Shown here one piece after another: positions 53,201 to 60,000 of a stretch of 60,000 nucleotides of DNA. The notes under the pieces were generated by a model. The model was not told the origin of the DNA and did not search any database. It saw only the letters and a program-made list of their open reading frames with translations. Position 1 is the first letter of the stretch. Each line of letters begins with the position of its first letter. The position numbers and the translations under genes are program-made. Source of the DNA: Owenia fusiformis (taxonomy: Eukaryota > Annelida > Polychaeta > Sabellida > Oweniidae); contig CAIIXF020000009.1 of the NCBI GenBank assembly GCA_903813345.2, positions 25,520,740 through 25,580,739 on the forward strand, in the 5' to 3' direction.

Positions 53201-55792
53201 GTTGGTACAGGGGTCCTTTGTTGTTCATCATCTTTTTGATCTTCTTCTGTCACTGTCCTATTTCCAGGGCATGATTTGGCTTCGTGACCTGGCTCAAAAC
53301 ATTTGAAACATTTCTTTTCCGCTGTACAGTCCTTGGCAAAATGGTTGAACTGATTACATTTGAAGCACTTTGGCTTTTCTCGCTGTTCGCATCTATACCA
53401 TGGGTGTCCGAGTCCACCGCATACGCTGCACGGTTGTCCTCTGTAGCTTAATCTACCCAGAAATCCAGCTATAGTTGGATTGTTGGGGATGGGCCGTTTT
53501 ATGTCTTTCACACTAATAAAACGCATTCCATTTCTAATGTTGGTTTTTTCACCGCCAAGCCTTTTTATGTATCCGTGTGTCACACCACCATTAACAGTCG
53601 CAAATTGTGAGATGTAATCTACAATTTGTTTGTCAGAGACTTCGATTGGAATATCTCTTAGAGTGACATAGATAGTGTCATCTTCAACTTCTTCAAGTTC
53701 AACGGTTAGGCCATCATTCAGCATGAAGCCCATTCTCTTTGCATTATCTTTTCCATGTCTGTCACGAAAAGTGAAGTATACATCTCTCTTGGTGATTTGT
53801 ATTGCAATTACATCACTTTCATCAACAGTGTTCAGGATTCCTTGGAGAAGTGTTTCTTCTTTAGCCCACCCTGTGGCTCTATGGTTAGTTTTCAGCGTAA
53901 GTGTCCTATCTATTTTAGAAGTCATGTTTCTGAGGTTTGACTGGCCCTTTGGAGGCCTCACATAAAAAATTCTGTATAACCTTGCACAATTCTGCTAATC
54001 AAGTCTATATATGCACTGTGTATATGCTCCACTTAAAAGTTTTATACTGCTATTCAAGTCTCTATATGTACAATGCTAATGCTCCACTTAAATGTTTTAT
54101 GTGTATGTACAGTTTATCAAATGTTGTAAAATATTTAGAAACTTTCTCACCAGTTTATGTCAATATCGTAGTATAATATCCAAAAAATGTTTTGTTGTAT
54201 TATATCCTTATATGTTTATGTATACTCTCTAGAAAGTACAAGTTGTAATTCCTCTTAGTTATTGAGATATTTAGAAAACTTTCTCTCCTGACTTTTGTGC
54301 ATGTTTCTCCTTAGTTAAATGTTATAATTTATAACCTATCATATAGCATGTGAAAGCTGATTCAGTTGATCAGTGTTGCTAAACATCTCTACAAAAAGGT
54401 ACCCATTTCTAAATACATAATCTAAATGCAACCTTTTCTCAAACACCAACACTGTACCTTGCTAAATGCAACACTTACTTCCAAACATAACTTCACAAAT
54501 TATGTTCCCATTTATCGATCATGACGATACATGTGTATGTGACCCATAAATCCATACTGTATAAGGTTTTTTATGATATAAAGATTGTAAAGGTATATAA
54601 CCTAGGATTGACTTTGGATGGGAGGACATTCATCATGAAACACCCTGAACATAATTATGAAATCAATTGATATTATATGTAGGCTAACTATTATTTACTA
54701 TTGTTAAGGTAAGCCAGTATGTTTTTGGCAATCCTCATTGAAGTCATGCTACTTTCAATTATTAATAACTTGATCCAACATTGTCCACAAAGAATACACT
54801 TTATAGACAAGACAAGAGTGTAGAGATGTTTAAAAATGAGAACTTTCAGTGATCTACTTTCAGTAGTTTCAAAAGAAGTAGGTCACCAATTTTTAAACAT
54901 TTTATTGAAACTGGCAAACAAAACTTCCTTGTGGAAATGAATTATTTAAGGAGTCAGTAATATTGTTTTGTATTTTCAAACATTTAAAACATTTTTACAG
55001 GTTAGTGGCTGCTTTGCCAAATTATTGTACATTTTGTATCTTCACTATCTACCTGACAGATTTATTTGTACATACTTTGCCGCAATAAACTTTATTTTTT
55101 AAAGAATACAATGTCATGATGAATCATACAGTCTTTCATTCCACCATGGGCTTTCAACTTTCTAATTGAAAGCCCATGGTTCCACATTCTCATTTTTGAA
55201 TCAATTGTGTTCCCAAGGAAAGAAGAATCATTTCCCTGACTCACTATGAAGGATGCAATTGACATAAGTCATAAGAAAGAAGTACATTAAGTTGTACAAT
55301 TTGTCTACTTGACAATAATATGGAGTTACAGAATTTTTGACCATGGGGTTGTGTCCAAAATGAATATTGCTGATAATGTATAAAATGGAATTATTGTGGT
55401 CTAATTATGTGCACTGTGCAGTCTATTTGCCTCATAATAATATATTTGGTAGTACATGGATTCCCTCCTAATATTATTTCCTTATAAATATCCAAACATT
55501 AATCAACAGCAGTTTCAAAATTATCGTATATTGTATTTCACCTAAAATATCGTATATGGTATAAGAGAGGCAAAAAATATTGTATATGGTGAAAAAATAT
55601 TGTATATGGTATAAGAGGGCTGAAAAATATTGTATATGGACTTCCAAGACCCCCTATACACCCCCCCCTATTGAGTTGATGTGGTCTTTAAATTTCTTGT
55701 TTTCCCATGTTTCAATCAACTATGGAATTGAGATTTACCTGTCCTTTCAGTTCAAGAAGACCTTCATGAGCCGGTATCTGGGAAGGATCCAT
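40279..55792 (-). CDS. PH-domain adaptor with tyrosine-rich, ITAM-like tail
   Basis: Five exons (55792-55739, 43968-43903, 43472-43356, 43111-43011, 41221-40279) join in phase to encode about 426 aa. Residues about 9-105 form a PH domain: EGLLELKGQ, then KKYWFSLQGNDLQYFQ, a middle strand IIDLSKAQAV, a MIEIVTKSKTYSL strand, and the closing helix CDEWVKLLQRGI with its conserved Trp. The tail has a Pro-rich part with PxxP motifs (about 120-190), then an acidic region with at least ten YxxV, YxxI or YxxL-like sites, including a duplicated DTYEDVA pair. The protein should bind phosphoinositides at the membrane and, once phosphorylated, recruit SH2 proteins. Function is inferred from composition. 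I recognise no named ortholog; it recalls PH-containing immune-type adaptors. Its first intron holds about 10 kb of mobile DNA. Confidence 0.82.
41222..43010. other. Last intron of the PH-domain gene
   Basis: This AT-rich intron contains a GGTTGGCTGGTTGGGTGGG simple repeat near 41625-41655 and the CAGTAAAAC element at 42565-42712. I see no exon. Confidence 0.5.
42565..42712. mobile_element. CAGTAAAAC element copy F (pogo/Tigger-like MITE)
   Basis: It begins CAGTGAAACCTATGAAGTGG after TA and ends AAAGAGGTTTTACTG. It is 148 bp long, in the last intron of the PH-domain gene. Confidence 0.72.
43011..43111 (-). CDS. PH-domain gene exon 4: C-terminal helix
   Basis: The exon is 101 bp between GTTTCAG|TCTGCC and AGCTT|GTAAGA. 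SAPTRHSCDEWVKLLQRGIQ is the amphipathic helix that closes a PH fold, with the near-invariant Trp. A basic FKRRQAS segment follows. Confidence 0.85.
43356..43472 (-). CDS. PH-domain gene exon 3
   Basis: The exon is 117 bp, phase 0 on both sides, between TTTTTAG|AGGCTA and TCATTG|GTAAGT. It encodes RLSTRGIIDLSKAQAVRKCG, then SGSKENMIEIVTKSKTYSL, the middle strands of the PH domain. Confidence 0.84.
43903..43968 (-). CDS. PH-domain gene exon 2
   Basis: The exon is 66 bp between TTTTCAG|ATATTT and GATAAG|GTACAT. IFWKKYWFSLQGNDLQYFQE is the typical second and third strand of a PH domain, with the W-x-x-L turn. Confidence 0.85.
44384..45252. mobile_element. Nested foldback structure
   Basis: Three pairs of inverted segments are visible. 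An outer pair (44384-44424 and 45208-45251) shares TCAATTGAGTCACATGTTAT. A long pair (about 44430-44675 and 44715-44967) shares ACTGGTGATCCACTCGATTA and a block near GTCGAAGGTACGATTTTTC, with the centre near 44695. A third pair (44976-45028 and 45149-45205) shares GCACTCTTTGTGCAAAACTG. All ORFs here are translations of these arms. Confidence 0.82.
45280..45965. mobile_element. Palindrome built of tandem repeats
   Basis: The left half carries about four units of GATATGACCGTGACAATGGT followed by TGCAAGGCCTGTCATGACC. The right half carries the same units inverted. The outer ends, GTTGCAAGACTTATGCCTAG and its inverse, enclose the whole. The repeated MTVTMVARPVMT-type peptides are translations of the array. 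Confidence 0.85.
46360..47133 (+). CDS. Transposon-borne protein of unknown family (257 aa)
   Basis: The frame begins MLDFSRLFPHAVDNLIMRAG, with an in-frame stop at 46333, so the ATG at 46360 is a sensible start unless a 5' exon is spliced in. No catalytic motif or zinc finger is recognised. The C-terminal 50 residues are acidic (SDDENDEIDE), then basic with a QTRVPSYLNDYV end that recalls tails of retroelement or transposon polyproteins. Codon use and length suggest a real protein. It lies about 250 bp inside the left end of the G-tipped transposon, so it may be a remnant or accessory protein of that element. Confidence 0.55.
   Translation: MLDFSRLFPHAVDNLIMRAGKLPFIYHTNEKYYERMASNIHMTLDKMPQIPKQEHNHLDPGEVQLLQDYRKSYLQGVRQLAIRSQTTKDKVGTLPLYAYFTPTVKEDHEYVNMEMDDIFKGQNTPQLIARFAKNSILCVKTQREVRVCVVSIEVTDDDRLIQAKWLENTERDVTSFHQAEKTIIHLTEVVEVLSDMRFNEEGVLNLTIEEYENLFQTPSDDENDEIDEPLVQKKVTGVSRGNRRQTRVPSYLNDYVN
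47200..48620. mobile_element. GTCACCAC hairpin element carrying a nine-unit tandem array
   Basis: It opens with a hairpin (ATGTCACCACTAAAAGTGGTGACAT) and closes with GGTGGTGACATTTTGTCATG and TTAATGCC. Between them a 120-180-bp unit is repeated about nine times. Each unit has ATCATCTACATGTTCTCAGA, CAAATCTGACTTTAGATTTG, and TGACCTTCAATGACCTTCTC followed by AAGGTCA. It has no ORF. Confidence 0.85.
48768..52067 (-). CDS. LINE ORF2, 3' part: reverse transcriptase
   Basis: The 1099 residues continue in the same frame after the TAA. The endonuclease ends with ADHKCVLMDI near residue 87. The reverse transcriptase has NNKSPGKDGLTPEFFK, IDFKKAFDSLNW (about 456), GVRQGCPAS, and the catalytic block QHADDTTLTL (about 555). 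A Cys/His motif CIFCNENHTAKHLIFDC (about 981) matches the C-terminal motif of L1-type ORF2. No frameshift is seen. The upstream part must be joined by readthrough or is dead. Confidence 0.92.
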   Translation of the reverse strand: MRDIDRISSSKNIIDKSRNILNQLMQYFNLEDVWNETNGQKTGFTFYDKRNDSKSCLDYFCISKNPNFHIKKCFLMQALKADHKCVLMDIKLTKNERGRGYWKLNSSLINDATYCELIVNCIKWVEIQYSYIQSKRVFWEILKNKVKKTTIAYSVKKAKNKRNERDILQNEIDALQVCIDNSRKQEMVERLKRKKVLAETKLSELYNTDVKGYFIRSRATYMEEGEKSTRYFLSLEKARQSNNVIRKLKTKSGNIYKDEEIREESAVFYENLYKNDMIERENVRQFMNDIDAEYILNQNEKELCENGITKIELSKAVKKLQNNKSPGKDGLTPEFFKRFWDEIENSFFEMSEETFEFGELTESMKLAILTLLFKKGDRELLGNYRPISLSNYDYKIIAFVIANRLQGVISKLVGNNQTSYIEGRFIGNNARFLVDLIEYTENKNKEGVLICIDFKKAFDSLNWDFMFETLQKLNFGPKFINMIKTLYVDPKLVIKNNGHLSREVEIHKGVRQGCPASALIFTLCVEFLSKAINQNENIKGIKINEREIKIIQHADDTTLTLGNKDSISHAVKTIEAFSKVSGLQLNLDKTSGIWLGTYKNNEVKFKDINFTNEPIKCLGIYIGHNKKECEKLNWDPKIFDFEKLFESWKKRKLTLFGKAIIINSLGISKFVYNFTVLNVPARIVKKINSILYGFLWKKEGVKRKTVIGDILNGGLNIVDVQSKIDALKASWVPRLLFSKTAWKNIPEEYIRDMGFEIKDIIKTNSVEHFDFLKNSQFYKEIFSCFNKCKDKIELSKHSFGDIVWLNNNFKWKKDILFYKNWIKSGFIYLKDFFDDKGIFISEKYVFDKLNDKRNWIKEYMIIRSTIKMAMKNIQTNRAQFTNIFYKCDFIVNGKYEKLEGKKSKFFYNILRNKQFERSNLENVWSTMFNFENTNNYFKIIYRQKIKEMPCNKISDFNFKILHNCLYCGYMISKWNRNISSTCIFCNENHTAKHLIFDCQKVRNIWEDVGDILNFNVQWKHIVVGFNIIDRKTRNRNIILSIIANSIYKKWTNLNEKPDVLRQINFRQQVLSDLLSYNSVFLLNKFNIDFDMLKRICNIL
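52068..52529 (-). CDS. LINE ORF2, 5' part: AP-like endonuclease (interrupted)
   Basis: The 153 residues carry the first catalytic blocks of the exonuclease-endonuclease-phosphatase fold: TLNVRGI (Asn), FLQEVY (Glu), a central VNVYAPN block and GGDFNCI (Asp, Asn). A TAA at 52068-52070 ends the frame right after GDFNCI. The rest of the domain, including the terminal ADHKCV block, continues in the same frame downstream. Confidence 0.87.
   Translation of the reverse strand: MSKIRFSTLNVRGILDVKKRNKMLLWIKNQNVDIAFLQEVYCTLDNFESISLSCKRNGYNASFGISDSSHSRGVVILIANNLDYEIIDSSEFGNGRGLMLNIKLSNISVSLVNVYAPNAINERAIFFRNMMDWIGEKRCIGSDIICGGDFNCI
52567..53961 (-). CDS. LINE ORF1: three CCHC knuckles and SGNH-like domain
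   Basis: This is an RNA-binding ORF1 protein of 464 aa. Residues about 50-125 look like an RRM-type fold (IYVTLRDIPIEVSDKQIV). Three CCHC knuckles follow, at C178-C191, C199-C212 and C218-C231. Residues about 257-440 resemble an SGNH/GDSL esterase: GCSIARGV in place of the GDS block, VQVGTKNIV in place of GTND/NN, and DTKGIHLSPHGY for the terminal Asp-His block. The Asp of GDS and the Asn of GTN are replaced, so esterase activity is doubtful. The C-terminus is lysine-rich. The frame is intact. Confidence 0.88.
   Translation of the reverse strand: MRPPKGQSNLRNMTSKIDRTLTLKTNHRATGWAKEETLLQGILNTVDESDVIAIQITKRDVYFTFRDRHGKDNAKRMGFMLNDGLTVELEEVEDDTIYVTLRDIPIEVSDKQIVDYISQFATVNGGVTHGYIKRLGGEKTNIRNGMRFISVKDIKRPIPNNPTIAGFLGRLSYRGQPCSVCGGLGHPWYRCEQREKPKCFKCNQFNHFAKDCTAEKKCFKCFEPGHEAKSCPGNRTVTEEDQKDDEQQRTPVPTDTVVIGCSIARGVYTEMKRSGVENRTQGGAQIEDVPALLRKEPLRTDDLKQIIVQVGTKNIVLNKENTEDAIIKYNTVVDSMHSDYPDTQIVVSSIPPVHPYNKSVQAKINQFNKQLDLMCKNSDFLVFVSNDAMLLSNQRKTSANDFKSDDTKGIHLSPHGYEKVVHNINTAIKKRKSRGSEGSTPSSQEKASKKKLFSEITQNDEPEL
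54001..55520. other. Right part of the composite transposon beyond the LINE
   Basis: No credible ORF is seen. It holds two direct repeats of a segment with AATGCTCCACTTAAA (53998-54102), two copies of a segment with ATTTAGAAAACTTTCTC (near 54130 and 54268), a solitary end of the CAGGGTGTTTCAT element at 54610-54649 and a GGGCTTTCAA hairpin at 55145-55179. Confidence 0.45.
55739..55792 (-). CDS. PH-domain gene exon 1
   Basis: ATG at 55792 opens MDPSQIPAHEGLLELKGQ (18 codons), ending at CAG|GTAAAT, phase 0. It gives the first beta-strand of the PH domain and is too short for ORF prediction. The start context is AAAAATGG. Confidence 0.78.
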
Positions 55793-56685
55793 TTTTGATA
55801 GATACTGTGAGAGACTGGTATAGAAAATAAAATAACATTTGCAGAGCAAACTTTTGAAATGTTGATAATTAAACTTCCGGGTTTGGGATCATAAAGTACT
55901 TAAATTTCACTTTTAAAAGATTAAATGGCGGTAAGTTCAAATAGCCTATTCCATCATGTACTATCATAGGCTGAGGAAAAGTACTATTCCCGTAAACACA
56001 ACATAAAAATCTTTTATATTGTGTTTACTACCACTTTTCACTATAGTTATGTTCTATCTATAATTCGATGGAGATTAAGGCCCAGCATGGGTTAAGCCTA
56101 TGTTCTGAACTAGGATCATCTTACTTCGGTCCAAAGCCTTCTCTGTAAGCTAGAGACTCGAGTAAGGATCATCCTAGGTTCTGAACTCTAAACTATGATG
56201 AATTAGAAAAAACGAGGCTCGGTAATGCAGCCATGAACTATTCTAATTCAATTTATCTAATTTTAATTTTATTGCATTTTTATTGAATTCTTGGATTTTA
56301 TTGTATTTTGATTATTAAATGTTTTGTGCTACTCAATCAGAACCAATTACTGCTGCTGCCATCTATGCAGTAAAGTTTAAGGGACTACTTTGTTTCCTAG
56401 CAACAATAAACTTTTATATCAATACGCATAATTCGCTTTTGTAAGAAAATAGATTCCGATATACTTTTATTTACAAATCGTTGCTATGTCTATACGATCA
56501 TTATATACATTTCATACCAAAACTTCAAAAAGATCATAAAATCTTAACATTTAAAATTAAATAGAACTATATTTTGTGCGGAAGTGTAGATACAGGATCA
56601 TCTTTAAATAATGGAAAAGATAGAATTTATTTTGATGGCCAAATTTCTCTGATTTTCTCTCTGATTACCTTACGAATCGGCGAAG
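55793..56685. promoter_or_regulatory. Divergent promoter region
   Basis: About 0.9 kb separates the start codons of the minus-strand PH gene and the plus-strand gene, so both promoters should be here. A direct repeat of a GAACTAGGATCATCTTACT-like block (near 56106 and 56155) is the only visible motif. No TATA box can be singled out in the AT-rich background. Confidence 0.4.
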
Positions 56686-59585
56686 ATGCCCAAGAAAGCT
56701 TCACATAACGATGTAGTGAAGGCAGTGGCAGCAAAACTGTAAGTATCTACCATTTACTGTTGAAATTTATGTTATCTTTGTGTCTGTATGATGAATTCAT
56801 GCTATCAGTATCATTCCATGGGCATCTATTCTTCATATGAAAGTGAAAGTTGTAAGATTACAAGTACAATTTAAAATCTTGATAGGATAGGAGTCTCCAT
56901 AAATCTTTTTGATAACCAAAGGAATATTACAAATACAATTAGGGTTGTTAATACACCATGTGAGTAAGTCACCACTCTACCCCTAGTATGTATCCAACAG
57001 ACTGACTAGAAGTCAGTCTGTTATGATGTACTACTTTCCTGTGGAAATTGCAGTGAAATTTTTTGCACAAAATTATCAATTAGAGGAACCATTTCTTCAA
57101 TAAAATAAACATTACAAAATTCCAATTAAATAGTAAGGTACAATTAAATGCAATAAAAAGTAACACAGCATATTGTCAAAGCTAGTTGAAGTAACAAATG
57201 TGCAAATTAATTTTACCAATCAGCCATTTTGAATAGCACTTCCTATGTAAACAAATATTTCAAATTACCAAACTTTAACATAGGTGCCTTATAGTCTGAA
57301 TATAATTCAGACTAAATAGGATATAGTCTAACTCTACCCCCTCCCCTCTTATATTCTGTAGCCTAAATCTCAAAAATATAGAGAATATTAGAGAGAGTGG
57401 GGGGGGGGTGACTTAGACTGAATATATCGAGATGAAAATAAATGCGATTTTGGGTATAATAAAAACAGCATTCTCTTAGAAATGGTATTAACTTTCTAAT
57501 TATGATAAACGTTTTACGAGCAATGCTCGGATTTTGTCTGAGTGAATCGGCCCACATAATCGACCCAAGTGAAAATGTTGTTTGTTCACATTTCGTTTGG
57601 TTATTATTTTCCCTGCCGTCTGAGAGTATTGTCTATAGACAATAGTCTATAGTCCTGGGACGGGATAAAGTCTACCCCCTGGGTATTCCAAGCATGCCCA
57701 TTGTAAGGACAGGTGGAGGTGATAGTCAGAAGCTAATCCTCTTTTTTCAAGAGTATATCTTTTACTCTCCAAAGCAGTTTGATTGCAGGGAATTGAATGT
57801 CATTCGTAAGGAAAGTTTGACACGGAACCCCTATTCATTCAATTCACATGTCTCAGGTAATGTCTTGCATTATTTCTTGAAAGTCTATGCTCAAGTCTGC
57901 CAACGCCTATTTTGAAAACTGCCACAGAAGTCTGATAAAGATGATTTAGGTGGAACAAGTCGGAATATTTTTGATGTACAGGGTGGTCAAAAAAATGGAA
58001 ACCCTGCATTTTCCTAATATCTTTGTCATTTTAAAATATTACTCCCTGATATTTCACACATTTGTACATCATTCAATTTCCTACCACCCTACCAAATTTC
58101 ATGACCATCAGACTGATAGTCACAATTTTACAGCAGTTTGATTAACATGCTTCAATTTTGGCCATCATCGCACTGTAGGCAAACATGCACAGTTGTCAAT
58201 GGGCCGAATGCATTTCTCAGCAGGTATGGCCTGAATGATACGGATGATCTCACTTTTGAGGTTTGTGATTGTCCTAAGGTCATTCTCGTACACCTTTTCC
58301 TTGCCATACCCCTACAGGTAGGGACATTTTGGACAGCGAGTGCAGGTGGCCCGACAGCACAATAGTGGCTACTAGGGCTGTTCTGTAAAGTGCTGTAACA
58401 TTGTTAATATCAATCTGATGGTCATGAAATGAAGTAGGCTGGTAGGAAATTGAATGATGTACAGATGTGCAAAATATCAGGGAGTTATTTCTTAAAATGA
58501 CAAATAAATGAGGAAAATGGTGTAAGGGTTTCCATTTTTTTTACCACCCTGTAGAATATGTCACTTGAATAATAAGTGTTATCTTGATTCACAAGGTTTC
58601 ATTGTTCCTACCTCTAGAGTCTAGACCCAGTGGAAACCGACGATAGATATGTGTTCATATACTAGAATGGCCAGCTTTTATCCCAGAGACTCAGAGATTT
58701 TTACATTATACATCATCACATACATATTTTACTACAGATGCAAAAAATCGAACCACCTACTTATACATGTATGATTTATCATTATTAGTGATGAACTGAA
58801 CAATCGTTTTCATAGTTCACATTAAATCATGATTCAGATCAGCTCCGTAATGGAAAACTTTGTGATTTGTCGCTCATTATCCAAGGCCAATGGATTTTTC
58901 ATACTCTAAATATAACAATGGTTGTTGAGACTTCAGGATATGTATACACTGTCTTTGATCAATAGAGACATGGTATAAATCTAAGAAAATGTTTGTTTTG
59001 GAAACATATTATCCTCAGGTAATCCGCAAAATATGATGTTCATTGTTCAACATATCGGTTGATCCCATTGCCTACATTCTATGTAAATAAGTTCCACGTT
59101 ACTTAAGCAAAATAATCTGTTATTCTAACATTATTTTCTGAAACATTGATTTATGGTACGATATATTTAAAGAACAATAGCCTTTTGAGGATGAAAAAAG
59201 AATAAAATAACTTGTTGTCCCAAGATCACTCTGCAATAATAAAATTATTTCCCTTATTGTACCATGGGCTTGATTGTACGTAATGGGCTTGATTGTACGT
59301 AATTGGCTGTATTATGTATCAAACCCTAAAAAGTCGGATTGTTTGATAAACCAGTACTTTGTAAATCTGCCATTAGAATATTAATGCATTTTTGATTTTA
59401 TTCAAATATGTCGACCACTTTATTAAGTGTCCCTATTATAATAATGATTCAGCATGATACATAAATAAGTCTCATAATCTGTTTGTGCTTTTAGGCGTCA
59501 CTACATGGAGATAAAGAGACTGGAGGATGGCTTTGATTTATCTGGACCTTATTCTCCTCGACTGGATCATCCTCCCCTTAAACCA
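56686..59585 (+). CDS. 5' part of an unrecognised gene (continues beyond the window)
   Basis: Two exons join in phase. Exon 1 (56686-56738) starts ATG in context GAAGATGCCC and encodes MPKKASHNDVVKAVAAKL up to CT|GTAAGT. Exon 2 (59495-59585) follows TTTTAG|GCG, encodes RHYMEIKRLEDGFDLSGPYS plus PRLDHPPLKP, and ends CCA|GTAAGT, phase 0. The sequence starts basic and helical, then turns Pro-rich. I do not recognise the family from 48 residues. Strong splice sites at matching phase make it credible. Confidence 0.65.
56990..57021. repeat. Short palindrome
   Basis: AACAGACTGACT and AGTCAGTCTGTT face each other across a four-base centre, in the first intron of the plus-strand gene. Confidence 0.6.
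57979..58551. mobile_element. 573-bp MITE with about 150-bp inverted ends and TA duplication
   Basis: CAGGGTGGTCAAAAAAATGG at the left is mirrored at the right by CCATTTTTTTTACCACCCTG. The inverted similarity extends inward to the block ATGACCATCAGA/TCTGATGGTCAT. TA flanks both ends. A mariner/Tc1-type origin is likely. The ORFs inside are translations of the element. Confidence 0.82.
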
Positions 59586-60000
59586 GTAAGTGATTTAACA
59601 TGTGAGCATTCTCCTCTTAAAGTGACAGTAAAGAATATGTAAATTGTTGGAAGCAATTCTTAAAAACCATGCTAATGTATTTCTCATAATTTTAATCCTA
59701 ATTTTATTATCTGAAAAATAGAATTGAGATGTTTGTTTAAATGGAAGTTGTTGACAAGTTAAAAGATGCCAAAATAACATTACTCATTAGACTAATTAAA
59801 ATATGATAAAACTGGTGAGTGTTAAGTCGGGAAGATGTTTCATGATGGAGAATTTGTTCATTACCGGTATAAGTATGTGGAGAAAGTAGGAGATATAATT
59901 TATCTCCCTCATAATACCCCAGACCTGCAATATTATCAATACCTATTTATGCCACCATTTGTCTTTGTTTCACTTAAAACAACAATATGGATTGATCATG

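Larger units (their letters stand above)
48625..54000 (-). mobile_element. L1/Tx1-like non-LTR retrotransposon (LINE)
   Basis: It is read on the minus strand. ORF1 (53961-52567) is followed after about 40 bp by ORF2 (52529-48768), and the element ends in an A-rich tail near 48625-48660. The order ORF1 with zinc knuckles, then AP-type endonuclease and reverse transcriptase with a C-terminal Cys/His motif, defines a LINE. The exact 5' end is not clear; two direct repeats of about 50 bp near 53998-54102 could belong to its 5' region. It sits inside the G-tipped transposon. One stop codon breaks ORF2, so this copy looks inactive but young. Confidence 0.88.
46109..55667. mobile_element. Composite 9.6-kb terminal-inverted-repeat transposon
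   Basis: The left end is a run of eight G followed by TGTATAG; the right end is CTATACA followed by a run of C. CTATTGAG lies directly outside both ends (46101-46108 and 55668-55675), giving an 8-9-bp target duplication. Both subterminal zones (46121-46255 and 55525-55640) hold several copies of a unit like CGTATATGGTATAAGAG. The inside holds a 257-aa ORF and two later insertions. An 8-9-bp duplication fits hAT, MULE, P or Zisupton-type elements, and no transposase core was recognised. Confidence 0.7.

Overview
The window is AT-rich nuclear DNA of a metazoan, most likely a marine bilaterian invertebrate. It has GT-AG introns of several kilobases, short coding exons, many miniature inverted-repeat elements and a LINE. 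I see no operons, no bacterial features and no obvious rRNA or tRNA gene. The species cannot be fixed from the sequence alone. Most of the short open frames are random AT-rich frames or translations of repeats, and they are left out.

Layout. (1) 1-2700 holds old inverted-repeat elements. (2) 2950-3921, minus strand, is an intronless class A GPCR. (3) 7918-37070, minus strand, is a gene of at least 14 coding exons plus one partly resolved exon. It runs from an EF-hand N-terminus through a coiled coil to a Rab11-binding domain, and is an ortholog of RAB11FIP3/RAB11FIP4 (Drosophila nuf). An intronless ApaH-like phosphatase (ALPH) frame lies on the plus strand inside its third intron (29338-30036), with an in-frame TAA just after its best ATG. 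(4) 40279-55792, minus strand, is a five-exon gene for a PH domain followed by a Pro-rich, acidic, tyrosine-rich tail, which looks like a signalling adaptor. Its 11.8-kb first intron is a nest of mobile DNA: nested palindromes, a G-tipped terminal-inverted-repeat element with a 257-aa ORF, a tandem array between hairpin ends, and an L1/Tx1-like LINE with ORF1, endonuclease and reverse transcriptase. (5) 56686 to beyond the window, plus strand, is the 5' end of an unrecognised gene, divergent from the PH gene across about 0.9 kb.

How the genes work together. The RAB11FIP protein should link Rab11 recycling endosomes to other factors. The PH protein should sit at membranes and be tyrosine phosphorylated. 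The GPCR is an orphan. There is no sign that these genes form one pathway. The most unusual content is the in-frame stop in the conserved ALPH frame, the 9.6-kb composite transposon in the PH-gene intron, the nested foldback structures at 44.4-46.0 kb, and several families of short inverted-repeat elements for which ends and target duplications can be read directly.
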